A DNA stretch of 64,000 nucleotides from an uncultured Ruminiclostridium sp. GTDB lineage: Bacteria > Bacillota > Clostridia > Oscillospirales > Ruminococcaceae. The position numbers and the translations under genes are program-made. The notes under the pieces are model-generated. The model was given only the letters and a program-made list of their open reading frames with translations. It did not search any database and was not told where the DNA came from. The stretch lies in NCBI GenBank assembly GCA_910588335.1, contig CAJUQV010000009.1, positions 32,835 to 96,834 of the forward strand, given 5' to 3'. This document shows, piece by piece, positions 52,782 through 62,545 of this stretch. Numbering within the stretch: position 1 is the stretch's first letter; every line of letters starts with the position of its first letter.

Positions 52782-52851
52782 CAGCAATCGGGAAAAATTT
52801 TCAAAAAGAACATTTTTTTGTAAAAATTTACGGAAAATTTTGAAAAAAGAC

Positions 52852-52880
52852 TGGAAATTTGTGTGTTATTCTGTTATAAT
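52852..52880 (+). promoter_or_regulatory. probable ppdK promoter
   Basis: TATAAT is clear; the -35 candidate TGGAAA at 17-base spacing is weak. It gives a leader of about 90 bases. Confidence 0.5.
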
Positions 52881-52973
52881 AATAACGTTATGATTGGTAA
52901 GTCCCGCAGTAAGTTTTATAAATAAAGGACAAGCCGATTTTAAAAACTTTAACACTTTAGGAGGTTTACTCAA

Positions 52974-55595
52974 ATGGCAAAAAAGTATTGTTATCTTTTC
53001 TCAGAGGGCAATGCTGACATGAGAGAGCTTCTGGGCGGTAAGGGCGCGAACCTTGCGGAAATGACCAATATCGGTCTCCCCGTACCCCAGGGCTTCACCA
53101 TCACAACAGAGGCTTGTACACAGTATTACGAAGACGGACGCGAAATTAACGCCGGCATTCAGGCGGAAATCAACGAGTATATTGAAAAAATGGAAAAAAT
53201 CGTCGGCAAAAAGTTCGGCGACAAGGAGAATCCCCTTCTCGTTTCTGTTCGTTCCGGCGCGAGAGCGTCAATGCCCGGTATGATGGATACGATCCTTAAC
53301 TTAGGTCTTAACGAAGACGTTGTTGCCGTTATGGCCGAAAAGTCCAACAATCCCCGCTGGGCATGGGACTGCTACAGAAGATTCATTCAGATGTATTCCG
53401 ACGTTGTTATGGAAGTCGGAAAGAAATATTTTGAGCAGCTTATCGACAAGATGAAGGAAGAAAAGGGAGTTAAGCAGGACGTTGAACTGTCCGCCGACGA
53501 TCTTAAGGAGCTTGCTACTCAGTTCAAGGCAGAGTATAAGGCAAAGATCGGTCAGGATTTCCCTGCCGACCCCAAGGAGCAGCTTATGGGCGCCGTAAAG
53601 GCCGTATTCCGTTCTTGGGATAACCCCAGAGCCAACGTATACCGCCGCGACAACGATATCCCTTATTCATGGGGCACTGCCGTTAACGTTCAGTCCATGG
53701 CCTTCGGCAATATGGGCGATGACTGCGGCACCGGCGTTGCCTTCACCCGCGACCCCGCCACAGGCGCTAAGGGACTCTTCGGCGAATTCCTTACCAACGC
53801 TCAGGGCGAGGACGTTGTAGCGGGCGTTCGCACACCTATGCACATCAACGAAATGGAACAGAAGTTCCCCGAAGCTTTCAAGCAGTTTGTTGATGTTTGC
53901 TCCACCCTCGAAAATCATTACAGAGACATGCAGGATATGGAGTTCACCGTTGAACACGGCAAGCTTTATATGCTCCAGACCCGTAACGGCAAGAGAACCG
54001 CTCAGGCGGCGTTGAAGATTGCCTGCGATCTTGTTGACGAAGGCATGAGAACCGAACAGGAAGCTGTTCTTATGATAGATCCCCGCAACCTTGACACGCT
54101 TCTTCACCCTCAGTTCGACGCAAAGGCGCTTAAGGCTGCCACTCCCATCGGAAAGGGCTTGGGCGCTTCCCCCGGAGCTGCCTGCGGCAAGGTCGTATTC
54201 ACCGCCGAGGACGCAGAGAGCTGGAAGGCAAGAGGAGAAAAGGTTGTATTGGTACGTCTTGAAACCTCTCCCGAAGACATCACCGGTATGAAGGCGGCTC
54301 AGGGCATCCTGACCGTAAGAGGCGGTATGACCTCCCACGCTGCGGTTGTAGCAAGAGGCATGGGCACCTGCTGCGTATCCGGCTGCTCCGAAATTGCAAT
54401 GGACGAGGAGAACAAGAAGTTCACTCTTGCAGGAAAGGAATTCCACGAGGGCGACTGGATCTCCATTGACGGTTCCACCGGTAACATTTACGACGGCGTT
54501 ATCGACACCGTTGACGCAACTATCGCCGGCGAATTCGGCAGAATCATGAGCTGGGCCGACAAGTACAGAAAGCTTAAGGTAAGAACCAACGCGGATACTC
54601 CCGCCGACGCAAAGAAGGCAAGAGAGCTGGGCGCTGAAGGTATCGGTCTTTGCCGTACCGAGCATATGTTCTTTGAAGCCGACAGAATCGCGGCATTCCG
54701 TGAAATGATCTGCTCCGATACCGTTGAGGAAAGAGAAGCCGCTCTCGAAAAAATCCTTCCTTATCAGCAGAGCGACTTCGAGAAGCTTTACGAGGCTCTT
54801 GAAGGCAACCCCGTTACCATTCGTTTCCTGGATCCTCCTCTCCACGAGTTTGTTCCCACCGAGGAAGCTGACATTAAGAAACTGGCTGACTCTCAGGGCA
54901 AGTCCGTTGAGACAATTAAGAATATAATAACCTCTCTCCACGAGTTCAACCCCATGATGGGTCACAGAGGCTGCCGTCTTGCGGTAACATACCCCGAAAT
55001 CGCAAAGATGCAGACCAGAGCGGTCATTCGCGCCGCCCTCAACGTAAAGAAGGCTCACCCCGACTGGACAATAGTTCCCGAAATAATGATTCCTCTGGTA
55101 GGCGAAATCAAGGAATTAAAGTACGTTAAGGATGTAGTCGTAGCGGTTGCCGACGAAGAAATCAAGAATGCGGGCAGCGACCTCAAGTACGAGGTAGGCA
55201 CCATGATTGAGATTCCCAGAGCGGCGCTCACTGCCGACGAGATCGCCAAGGAAGCCGAATTCTTCTGCTTCGGAACCAACGACCTGACCCAGATGACCTA
55301 TGGCTTCTCCCGTGACGATGCCGGCAAGTTCCTGAACGCTTACTACGATGCAAAGATTTTTGAAAATGATCCCTTTGCGAAGCTTGACCAGACCGGCGTA
55401 GGCAAGCTTATGGAAATGGCCATCAAATTGGGCAAGGCTACCCGCCCCGAAATGCACGTAGGCATCTGCGGCGAACACGGCGGCGATCCCACTTCCGTAG
55501 AGTTCTGCCACCAGTTGGGTCTCACTTATGTTTCCTGCTCACCCTTCCGTGTGCCTATTGCGAGATTGGCAGCGGCTCAGGCGGCACTTAGATAA
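52974..55595 (+). CDS. ppdK: pyruvate, phosphate dikinase
   Basis: Interconverts pyruvate, ATP and phosphate with PEP, AMP and pyrophosphate; 873 residues, the normal length. The N-terminal ATP-grasp part includes LLGGKGANLAEMTNIGLPVP and VRSGARASMPGMMDTILNLG. The swivelling domain has GGMTSHAAVVARGMG with the phosphorylated His455, the same number as in the Clostridium symbiosum enzyme. The C-terminal PEP barrel has GIGLCRTEHMFF, FGTNDLTQMTYGFSRDD and HVGICGEHGGDP. AGGAGG precedes the ATG. Codon use is strongly biased (e.g. CGC, AAG, GTT/GTA), as for a highly expressed gene. Confidence 0.98.
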   Translation: MAKKYCYLFSEGNADMRELLGGKGANLAEMTNIGLPVPQGFTITTEACTQYYEDGREINAGIQAEINEYIEKMEKIVGKKFGDKENPLLVSVRSGARASMPGMMDTILNLGLNEDVVAVMAEKSNNPRWAWDCYRRFIQMYSDVVMEVGKKYFEQLIDKMKEEKGVKQDVELSADDLKELATQFKAEYKAKIGQDFPADPKEQLMGAVKAVFRSWDNPRANVYRRDNDIPYSWGTAVNVQSMAFGNMGDDCGTGVAFTRDPATGAKGLFGEFLTNAQGEDVVAGVRTPMHINEMEQKFPEAFKQFVDVCSTLENHYRDMQDMEFTVEHGKLYMLQTRNGKRTAQAALKIACDLVDEGMRTEQEAVLMIDPRNLDTLLHPQFDAKALKAATPIGKGLGASPGAACGKVVFTAEDAESWKARGEKVVLVRLETSPEDITGMKAAQGILTVRGGMTSHAAVVARGMGTCCVSGCSEIAMDEENKKFTLAGKEFHEGDWISIDGSTGNIYDGVIDTVDATIAGEFGRIMSWADKYRKLKVRTNADTPADAKKARELGAEGIGLCRTEHMFFEADRIAAFREMICSDTVEEREAALEKILPYQQSDFEKLYEALEGNPVTIRFLDPPLHEFVPTEEADIKKLADSQGKSVETIKNIITSLHEFNPMMGHRGCRLAVTYPEIAKMQTRAVIRAALNVKKAHPDWTIVPEIMIPLVGEIKELKYVKDVVVAVADEEIKNAGSDLKYEVGTMIEIPRAALTADEIAKEAEFFCFGTNDLTQMTYGFSRDDAGKFLNAYYDAKIFENDPFAKLDQTGVGKLMEMAIKLGKATRPEMHVGICGEHGGDPTSVEFCHQLGLTYVSCSPFRVPIARLAAAQAALR

Positions 55596-55725
55596 GGAGT
55601 TAGTTTCTAAGTCAGCAATAGATAGGATTTCCCGATAACCCTTTCAGATATCCAAAGGGAAATGAGAGAATATCAATAACGGAATACGCCTACGGCTGTC
55701 CGCATTGAATTCGATAAATAACAAT

Positions 55726-55766
55726 AAGTCCCGTATCCGACGGTTATGTTGGATACGGGACTTTTG
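55726..55766 (+). terminator. terminator downstream of ppdK
   Basis: AAGTCCCGTATCC / GGATACGGGACTT followed by TTGTGTG. It lies 130 bases after the stop. The region 55596-55725 contains no gene I can support. Confidence 0.75.
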
Positions 55767-55861
55767 TGTGTAAACGTGAAACCTTCCTATCACCAAAATG
55801 ATAGGGAACAAATTTTTATAATGCAATTTTTTTGAAGCATGGGAACTTATTGAGATGTAAA

Positions 55862-55889
55862 AAGCGGCGAGATTTTTTTCTCGCCGCTT
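55862..55889 (-). terminator. terminator of the phosphosugar mutase gene
   Basis: AAGCGGCGAGA / TCTCGCCGCTT; on the minus strand TTTTT follows. About 195 bases separate it from the mutase stop. Confidence 0.7.
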
Positions 55890-56082
55890 AATTTTGTCTT
55901 TTGGTTACTTTGTCCAAAAATTTGAAAGTTTTCCATACTTTCAACACCATTTTGAAATTCCGCGTTTTGTGTATCAGGCAACAGCAACCGCAGGGAGCGA
56001 TTCCTTATTAAACGGTAAAATGCTCTCAGACATTAAAATAATTTCTTACTCTTTTCACGGTCTAAGGTTATTATTAATATTC

Positions 56083-57792
56083 TCACTTTACCAACTCTTT
56101 AAACTCGTCGGACATCTTTTTCTGAAGCGTCTCCGCGTTTTCCATGGTATCTCCCACGGCGGTATAATAAACCTTCAGCTTGGGCTCGGTACCGCTGGGT
56201 CTTACTATCGCCTTGTTTCCACCTTCAAGATAAAGGCTTATAACGTTGGATTTGGGAAGAGTGATATTTTCCTTTGAGCCCGTGGCAAGATCGGTTTTTT
56301 CGCTTGCCTCGTAATCCGCCGTTCCTATAACCTTGAATCCTGCTACGGACTTGGGATAATCGGTGCGTATCTTGTCCATAATGTCGTTCATCTTCTGCAT
56401 TCCGCTTTCGCCCTCAAAGGTGAAGGTGTCAAGCTTGTTGCAGTAGAAGCCGTATTCCTCGTACATTTCTCTGCGTACCTGAATAAGACTCTTGCCCTGT
56501 GAGCGGTAGAAAGCCGCCATTTCACAGATGAGCATTGAGGCAACAACCGCGTCTTTATCTCTTACATATCCGCCCGCAAGATAACCGTAGCTTTCCTCAA
56601 AGCCGAAAATATATCTGTCCTCTTTTCCTTCTTTTTCAAGAAAACCGATCTGTTCGCCTATAAATTTGAATCCGGTCAGTACTTCCACCAGTTCTACGCC
56701 ATACTTGGCGGCAATTTTGGAGGTTATGTCGGTGGTGACGATCGTCTTTACCGCTAAGGGGGATTCGGGCATTCTTCCCAACGCCTTTCTCTCTCTTGCC
56801 ACATATTCAAGCAGCATTGCGCCTACCTCGTTACCGCTGAACAAGGCGTATTTGTCGCCGTCGGGCACCGCAATTCCTACTCTGTCGCTGTCTGGGTCGG
56901 TAGCCAGAAGAAGGTCGGGTTTTTCTTTTTCACAGAGCCTTAAGCCTAACTCAAGCGCTTCCCTGATTTCCGGATTGGGATACGGGCAGGTGGTAAAATT
57001 TCCGTCGGGGTTTTCCTGTTCGGGAACCACAACCACATTGTTTATGCCTATTTCCTTTAAAATGCGGCGCACGGGCTTGTTTCCCGCGCCGTTAAGAGGG
57101 GTGTAAACTACCTTAAGTCCTGCGGCGGCACAGATTTCGGGGTGGAGAGACTGTTTTTTCACCTCGGCTATATAAGCGTCGATAACGTCCTGTCCGATAA
57201 AGCTTATCAAGCCGTTTTTTACGCTTTCGTCAAAATCTGCGGTTTTTACTCCGCTGAATATATCGGTTTTTCCTATGTAACCCAATATCTCGTCGGCGGC
57301 TTCGATCGTAACCTGACAGCCGTCGTTTCCGTATACCTTATAGCCGTTGTATTTGGCGGGATTGTGGCTGGCGGTTACCATAACTCCCGCGTCGCATTTC
57401 AGAGAGCGCACCGCCCAGGAGAGCATCGGCGTAGGCATAAGCTCGCTGTAAATATGTACTTTTATACTGTTTCCCGCGAAAACTTCGGCGGCGGAACGGG
57501 CAAAGTAATCGGACTTTATGCGGCTGTCACAGCTAATGGCAACGCTTTTTCCTCCGTGATTCTTTATATAGTCGGCAAGGCCCTGGGTCGCCTTATTAAC
57601 GGTGTAAACGTTCATTCTGTTTGTGCCCGCGCCGATAACGCCGCGGAGTCCGCCGGTGCCGAATTCAAGCTCGCGGTAGAAGCGGTCGGAGATCTCCTCC
57701 TCTTTTCCCTTTATGCTTTCAAGCTCGGTCTTAAGATCGGGGTCGGCCGACGCGTTTTCAAGCCAGAGGCTATAAAGCTGATTGATATCCAT
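56083..57792 (-). CDS. phosphoglucomutase/phosphomannomutase
   Basis: 569 residues, the alpha-D-phosphohexomutase family of the longer firmicute type. The phosphoserine loop is VMVTASHNPAKYNGYKVYG (Ser142), the metal loop LLATDPDSDRVGIA, the sugar loop GFEESYGYLAGGYVRDKD, and the phosphate loop VRPSGTEPKLKVYY. It moves the phosphate between C1 and C6. It is divergent from the GH130 gene and shares its intergenic region, which fits conversion of the phosphorolysis product to a glycolytic intermediate. Confidence 0.95.
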   Translation of the reverse strand: MDINQLYSLWLENASADPDLKTELESIKGKEEEISDRFYRELEFGTGGLRGVIGAGTNRMNVYTVNKATQGLADYIKNHGGKSVAISCDSRIKSDYFARSAAEVFAGNSIKVHIYSELMPTPMLSWAVRSLKCDAGVMVTASHNPAKYNGYKVYGNDGCQVTIEAADEILGYIGKTDIFSGVKTADFDESVKNGLISFIGQDVIDAYIAEVKKQSLHPEICAAAGLKVVYTPLNGAGNKPVRRILKEIGINNVVVVPEQENPDGNFTTCPYPNPEIREALELGLRLCEKEKPDLLLATDPDSDRVGIAVPDGDKYALFSGNEVGAMLLEYVARERKALGRMPESPLAVKTIVTTDITSKIAAKYGVELVEVLTGFKFIGEQIGFLEKEGKEDRYIFGFEESYGYLAGGYVRDKDAVVASMLICEMAAFYRSQGKSLIQVRREMYEEYGFYCNKLDTFTFEGESGMQKMNDIMDKIRTDYPKSVAGFKVIGTADYEASEKTDLATGSKENITLPKSNVISLYLEGGNKAIVRPSGTEPKLKVYYTAVGDTMENAETLQKKMSDEFKELVK

Positions 57793-57862
57793 AGCAACGT
57801 TCTCCTTTTTATAATTTTGATATGTATTTTATGCGGCTGAACCGCCAAACAACTGTGCTTTT

Positions 57863-57891
57863 AGTATAGCATATATTTTTCCAAAATGCAA
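57863..57891 (-). promoter_or_regulatory. sigma-A promoter of the mutase gene
   Basis: TTGCAT-17-TATACT on the minus strand, about 70 bases before the start. Confidence 0.65.
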
Positions 57892-58046
57892 TAATCTTTT
57901 ATTATTTAAGATAAGTTTATTTTGTTTCGCAATCGTAAATATGCTACCGAAAAAGAAAAAATCGTAAGGTTTTTTACTTAAAATTGCTTAAAATTTAAGT
58001 AAATAATAACTAATAAATTCACATCTTTTTTGTAAGTATTTCCAAC

Positions 58047-58076
58047 TTGACAATCGGCCTTATATACTGTTATAAT
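58047..58076 (+). promoter_or_regulatory. sigma-A promoter of the GH130 gene
   Basis: TTGACA-18-TATAAT, about 75 bases before the start. The stretch from 57892 to here is AT-rich and holds nothing else recognised. Confidence 0.82.
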
Positions 58077-58151
58077 AAGCTTAAATTAACGGAGCGTCTC
58101 CGTACTCACATGACGAAACCGCAACGAAAAATCTGAAAGGAAATTATCAAT

Positions 58152-59150
58152 ATGAGCGTACAAATTATTAACGGTCAGTCGATTCCCAATATCCCTTGGC
58201 AGGACAGACCCGCCGGCAGCAGCGAGGTTGTATGGCGCTATAACGCCAACCCCGTTATCCCACGCAACCTTCTTCCCAGCTCCAATTCCATTTTTAACAG
58301 CGCGGTGGTTCCTTACGAAGGAAAATTCGCCGGTGTTTTCCGCATTGACGACAAGACGAGAAGCATGGATATTCACGCGGGCTTTTCCGAGGACGGCATT
58401 CACTGGAACATAAATCCCGAAAAAATCGAATGGATAAACGACGACCCCGAAACCGCCGAGGCAAATCCCTGGCAGTACGGCTACGACCCCCGCTGCGTAT
58501 GGATCGAGGACAGATTCTGGATCACTTGGTGCAACGCTTACGGCTGGAAGCCAACCATCGGCGTGGGCTGGACTAAGGATTTCAAGGAATTTCACCAGTG
58601 CGAAAACGCCTTCCTTCCTTTTAACAGAAACGGCGTAATGTTCCCCCGCAAGATCAACGGAAAATATGTAATGTTCAGCCGTCCCTCCGACAGCGGACAT
58701 ACTCCCTTCGGAGATATGTATCTTTCGCAGTCTCCGGACATGAAGTACTGGGGAGAGCACAGACACGTAATGGCGCCCGGCAGCGGCTGGGAATCCAAAA
58801 AAATAGGCGCGGGTCCTATTCCCATCGAGACAAGCGAAGGCTGGCTTTGCTTCTATCACGGCGTACTTGAAAGCTGCAACGGATTTGTTTACAGCTTCGG
58901 AGCCTGCCTGTTGGATATCGATAAGCCTTGGAAAGTAATTGCCAGATGTAAGGAGTATCTCATAAATCCCCGTGAAATTTATGAGTGTGTAGGCGATGTA
59001 CAGAACGTTACCTTCCCCTGCGCGGCGCTCTGCGATAAGGATACGGGCAGAATTGCCATTTATTACGGATGCGCGGATACCTGCGTAGGAATGGCGTTTA
59101 CCAAGGTTGACGAGGTAGTTGACTACATTAAGAAGCATTCTTCTGTCTGA
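58152..59150 (+). CDS. GH130 beta-mannoside phosphorylase
   Basis: 332 residues, cytosolic, a five-bladed propeller of glycoside hydrolase family 130. The typical start NPVIPRNLLPSSNSIFNSAV is followed by YDPRCVWIEDRFWITWCNAYG, KKIGAGPIPIETSEGWLCFYHG and IYYGCADTCVGMAF. Family members cleave beta-1,4-mannosyl-glucose or mannooligosaccharides with phosphate to give alpha-mannose-1-phosphate. Resemblance to the Ruminococcus albus enzymes is from recall; substrate choice within the family is not certain. GAAAGGAAATTATCAAT precedes the ATG. Confidence 0.92.
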   Translation: MSVQIINGQSIPNIPWQDRPAGSSEVVWRYNANPVIPRNLLPSSNSIFNSAVVPYEGKFAGVFRIDDKTRSMDIHAGFSEDGIHWNINPEKIEWINDDPETAEANPWQYGYDPRCVWIEDRFWITWCNAYGWKPTIGVGWTKDFKEFHQCENAFLPFNRNGVMFPRKINGKYVMFSRPSDSGHTPFGDMYLSQSPDMKYWGEHRHVMAPGSGWESKKIGAGPIPIETSEGWLCFYHGVLESCNGFVYSFGACLLDIDKPWKVIARCKEYLINPREIYECVGDVQNVTFPCAALCDKDTGRIAIYYGCADTCVGMAFTKVDEVVDYIKKHSSV

Positions 59151-59207
59151 GAGAAATAAAGAAATTATTAAAGAAAAAGCTGCGGTACGGTAAAAGACCG
59201 TGATCTT

Positions 59208-59245
59208 GAGAAGCGCCGATTAAACGGGCGCTTCTTTTGTTTTTT
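59208..59245 (+). terminator. terminator of the GH130 gene
   Basis: AGAAGCGCC / GGGCGCTTCT with TTTTGTTTTTT. Confidence 0.85.
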
Positions 59246-59332
59246 GCGGAAGTTTTTTAGTGAAACTGCGGTATTTTATTGCAGGCGGTGAATTGCGGAG
59301 AGTTAGTTGAAGAGCTATAAGTAAACCCGCTA

Positions 59333-59361
59333 TTGACATTCCCGCCTTTTACGTATATAAT
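59333..59361 (+). promoter_or_regulatory. consensus sigma-A promoter of malQ
   Basis: TTGACA-17-TATAAT, perfect. It is 310 bases before malQ and predicts a leader of about 300 bases that contains repeat B. Confidence 0.85.
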
Positions 59362-59449
59362 TATATAGTAGGATTGGCCAAATGACAATGTAAAGCTATG
59401 TATATTTTATTTCATTTTATGTTATAAAAACGGTATAATATCAATTTTT

Positions 59450-59635
59450 TATTATAGCATTCCAAAAAAGTTTAAACAAAAATACAAACAGTGCAAAAAA
59501 CACAAGCGATGGGGGCGTTGCCCCCGTCCTTTGGATTCCCCTTACTTCCCTTTTGTAGTCCGAAAGGGAAGCGGACAGGACAATTAGTCGCTTCGCTCCT
59601 ATTTGTTTATCTTTTTGTTGGATTGCTATAGTATA
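59450..59635 (+). repeat. repeat family B, copy 2, in the malQ leader
   Basis: It shares the GGGGGCGTTGCCCCC hairpin, the CTTCCC...GGGAAG hairpin and TCGCTTCGCTCC with 4003-4178. The ends look like imperfect inverted repeats: ATTATAGCATTCCAAAAAAG at the left, and TTTTTGTTGGATTGCTATAG at the right. Confidence 0.78.
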
Positions 59636-59670
59636 ACCATATTTCTTTCAATTGAAAGGAGCTGTCAAAA

Positions 59671-61149
59671 ATGAGAAGCTGCGGAATTTTAATGCATATT
59701 ACGAGTCTGCCGTCGCCTTACGGCATAGGCACCTTCGGCAGCGGGGCGGAACGCTTTGTGGATTGGCTGAAATCTGCGGGACAACAATACTGGCAGGTTT
59801 TGCCGTTGGGACCGACCGGTTTCGCCGACAGTCCTTATCAGGCGTTTTCCGCTTTTGCGGGGAATCCTCTTCTGATTGACCTGGACGATCTTGTGCAAAA
59901 AGCGCTGCTTACAAGAGAAGATTGCCTTAACGCGGATTTTGGAGCCGATCCCCGCTTCGTGGATTACGAAAAAGTCAACCGTACCAAAATGTCGCTTCTT
60001 AACGAAGCATACAAACATTTCAGCGAGGACGTGGGCTACCTTTCCTTTGTCAAGGAGGAAGCGGCATGGCTTGAGGACTACGCTTTGTTTATGTCCATAA
60101 AGGAAAGCAATAATTTACAGCCGTTCTGGCTTTGGGACAAGGAGCTGACCAACCGTAACCCGGAAGCTATGAAAAAAGCGGCGGAGGAGCATGTGGAAAG
60201 AGTCGGTTTCTGGAAATTTGTACAGTATGTATTTTTTGACCAATGGAACAGACTTCGCCGGTATGCCAACAGAAACGGGATAAAAATAATAGGGGATATG
60301 CCTTTTTACGTATCTCAGGACAGTTCCGACCTGTGGACTCACCCCGATTTGTTCCAGCTTAAGGGGGCAGGAAATCCCGCTGCGGTAGCTGGCGTGCCTC
60401 CCGATTATTTTTCCGCGACGGGGCAGCGCTGGGGCAACCCTCTTTACGATTGGCACGCGATGAAAAAAGAGGACTATGTCTGGTGGATAGCAAGGCTTAA
60501 AAAAGCGACGGAAATGTACGATATTCTCCGTATAGATCACTTCCGCGCCTTTGACACCTATTGCTCGATACCCGCTGAGGAGCCTAACGCAGTTAACGGA
60601 AAATGGATGCAGGGTCCCGGAATGGATTTCTGGAACGAGGTAAAGAAACAGCTTGGCGAAGTGAACATTATCGCGGAGGATTTGGGCGAGGTATTTGACA
60701 GCGTAAAACAACTGCTTAAAGATACCGGCTTCCCCGGAATGAGGGTAATGCAGTTCGGGTTTAACCCGAAAAACGAGGACAACGACCATCTTCCGCATAA
60801 TTATGTAAAAAATTCCGTAGCCTATACCGGCACTCACGACAACGATACGGTAATGGGCTGGGCAAAGGAAAACAGAGCCGCCACGGCAAACGCTAAAAAG
60901 TATTGCAGGGCAAGCTGTCTTTTTTCGCCGCTGAACAAGGCGATGGTAAAGACTTTGTACGCGTCCGCTTCCAAGCTTGTGATAGTGCCTATGCAGGATC
61001 TTCTCGGTCTCGGATCGGAAACGAGAATGAATACTCCCTCCACGGTTGGCGGAAACTGGAAGTGGAGAATGACGGAAAAACAGCTTACACCTAAGCTTGC
61101 GGGCTGGCTTTCTTCTCTTGGTTTTGTATATTGCAGAAGGGGCGGATAA
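59671..61149 (+). CDS. malQ: 4-alpha-glucanotransferase
   Basis: 492 residues, GH77 amylomaltase; disproportionates maltodextrins in the cytosol. MRSCGILMHITSLPSPYGIG at the start, IIGDMPFYVSQDSSDLWTHP, the nucleophile Asp in DILRIDHFRAFDTYCSIPA, the acid/base Glu in IIAEDLGEV, and the transition-state Asp in TGTHDNDT are all present. GAAAGGAG precedes the ATG. Neighbouring genes also handle glucosides or mannosides. Its own promoter and the unusual leader suggest separate control. Confidence 0.96.
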   Translation: MRSCGILMHITSLPSPYGIGTFGSGAERFVDWLKSAGQQYWQVLPLGPTGFADSPYQAFSAFAGNPLLIDLDDLVQKALLTREDCLNADFGADPRFVDYEKVNRTKMSLLNEAYKHFSEDVGYLSFVKEEAAWLEDYALFMSIKESNNLQPFWLWDKELTNRNPEAMKKAAEEHVERVGFWKFVQYVFFDQWNRLRRYANRNGIKIIGDMPFYVSQDSSDLWTHPDLFQLKGAGNPAAVAGVPPDYFSATGQRWGNPLYDWHAMKKEDYVWWIARLKKATEMYDILRIDHFRAFDTYCSIPAEEPNAVNGKWMQGPGMDFWNEVKKQLGEVNIIAEDLGEVFDSVKQLLKDTGFPGMRVMQFGFNPKNEDNDHLPHNYVKNSVAYTGTHDNDTVMGWAKENRAATANAKKYCRASCLFSPLNKAMVKTLYASASKLVIVPMQDLLGLGSETRMNTPSTVGGNWKWRMTEKQLTPKLAGWLSSLGFVYCRRGG

Positions 61150-61502
61150 TTACCGATTACCTTATAAAAAGTGATTTTATTGCTTGCCCAATTAAACATT
61201 GCCGGCAATAGTTGACATAAATGAAAAATCTCTGTGTCAAAATGTCTGCATGAATTTTGGTGATATAAAAAAGTCTTTACCGTGCGAGGTAAACTTTGTA
61301 AAAAGCCAATGCTTATTATAATAGGGGACGTCCTTTCTTGCAGGGCGTCCCCTCTGTCGTGGCGGTAAAAAAGTTTATACCGTTTATTGCTCATTTGGCA
61401 TTAGGTGGGCACTGCTGCGGTGAGAATTTCGCCATCTATGGAAAGAGACAAGAGGTGCCGCCACCATTTCTATTTAGGAAAAAGCCAAATTTCGGCGAAA
61501 AA
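61150..61502 (+). other. intergenic segment, one hairpin
   Basis: AGGGGACG / CGTCCCCT at 61322-61351 forms a hairpin with no T-run; it may be a weak terminator for malQ. No gene is supported in the rest. Confidence 0.4.
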
Positions 61503-61532
61503 AGCGCCGCTCCCGATGAAATGAGCAGCGCT
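61503..61532 (-). terminator. terminator of the aldo/keto reductase gene
   Basis: AGCGCTGCTC / GAGCGGCGCT on the minus strand with one mismatch, then TTTTTT. Confidence 0.75.
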
Positions 61533-61596
61533 GACGGCTTATAACCGCTGTTGGATGTCCCTCGTCTCTTAATCTTGTTTAAGCTGAGTTTTAATA

Positions 61597-62451
61597 TCAG
61601 AAATTTACCGTATCCGGGTCATTTCCGGAACCGCCGATATAAGGCATTTCATTTATGCGTTTCATATCTTCTTCCGAAATTTCAAAATCAAAGACATACG
61701 TGTTTTCTTTTATACGGCTTTCGGTTACAGATTTAGGCAAAGGGAGAACGCCGTTTTGAAGACACCATTTTATACAGAGCTGTGCTGTTGATTTACCGTA
61801 GCTTTCGGCTATTTCCCCAAGAACGGGGTTGCTCAGCATACGTCCCTGACCCAAAGGACCCCATGCTTCCACAAGGATATTGTTTTCACGGCAGAAGCTT
61901 ACTGTTTCCTCCTGCGTTTGACCCGGATGATACTCAATCTGGTTTACCATTGGTTTTATTTCTGTATTCATAAGGGCTTTAAGGTGGTGCGGCTTAAAGT
62001 TGGAAACGCCTATTGCTTTTATCTTCCCTGATTTGTAAAGCTCGGTCATTGCCCGCCATGTATCGAGGTTTATTTGCTCCCAATTATCAAAACGGTGAGC
62101 GGAGGCGGGCCAATGGATAAGGTACAGATCGAGATAATCCGTTTTAAGTGCGGAAAGAGTTTTTTCAAAGGCGTTAAGGGTTGTACGGTAACCTCTGTCA
62201 TCGTTGAAAACCTTGCTGGTAAGGAATACGTCTGCACGGGCAAGCCCCGATTCCTTAACCGCCTCGCCTACGCCAGATTCATTTTTGTAGCCGGCCGCCG
62301 TATCTATATGGCGGTAGCCTGTTTCGAGGGCAATTTTTACGGCGGACAAGGCTGTCCGATCGTCGGTGCGCCAAGTGCCGTAGCCTAAACAGGGAATTTT
62401 GTAATCATTTGAAAGAGTAAAAGCGGACTGTGGTGTTAGAAGGTCTGACAT
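61597..62451 (-). CDS. aldo/keto reductase (AKR5-like)
   Basis: 284 residues, NADPH-dependent carbonyl reductase barrel. GYRHIDTAAGYKNESGVGEAV contains the conserved Asp and the catalytic Tyr; LYLIHWPASAHRF has the catalytic His. The conserved AIGVSNFKPHHL and the cofactor-binding LPKSVTESRIKENTYVFDFE are present. Close to 2,5-diketogluconate or methylglyoxal reductases; the physiological substrate is unknown. No clear binding site precedes the ATG. Confidence 0.93.
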   Translation of the reverse strand: MSDLLTPQSAFTLSNDYKIPCLGYGTWRTDDRTALSAVKIALETGYRHIDTAAGYKNESGVGEAVKESGLARADVFLTSKVFNDDRGYRTTLNAFEKTLSALKTDYLDLYLIHWPASAHRFDNWEQINLDTWRAMTELYKSGKIKAIGVSNFKPHHLKALMNTEIKPMVNQIEYHPGQTQEETVSFCRENNILVEAWGPLGQGRMLSNPVLGEIAESYGKSTAQLCIKWCLQNGVLPLPKSVTESRIKENTYVFDFEISEEDMKRINEMPYIGGSGNDPDTVNF

Positions 62452-62545
62452 TTTGTATACTTCGCTTTCTTTGAATAATTTTCCTAACTTTATGGGAATA
62501 GGCGAAATTGCGTGGTTTTGCGTTTTTTACAGCGGCAAATTGTAA

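Noticed and set aside
53667..55058. 463-codon open frame antisense to ppdK
   Set aside because: It mirrors the biased codon use of ppdK, has no binding site and no recognisable protein features.
58086..59138. 350-codon open frame antisense to the GH130 gene
   Set aside because: The plus-strand frame is a clear GH130 enzyme with promoter and binding site; the antisense frame has neither.
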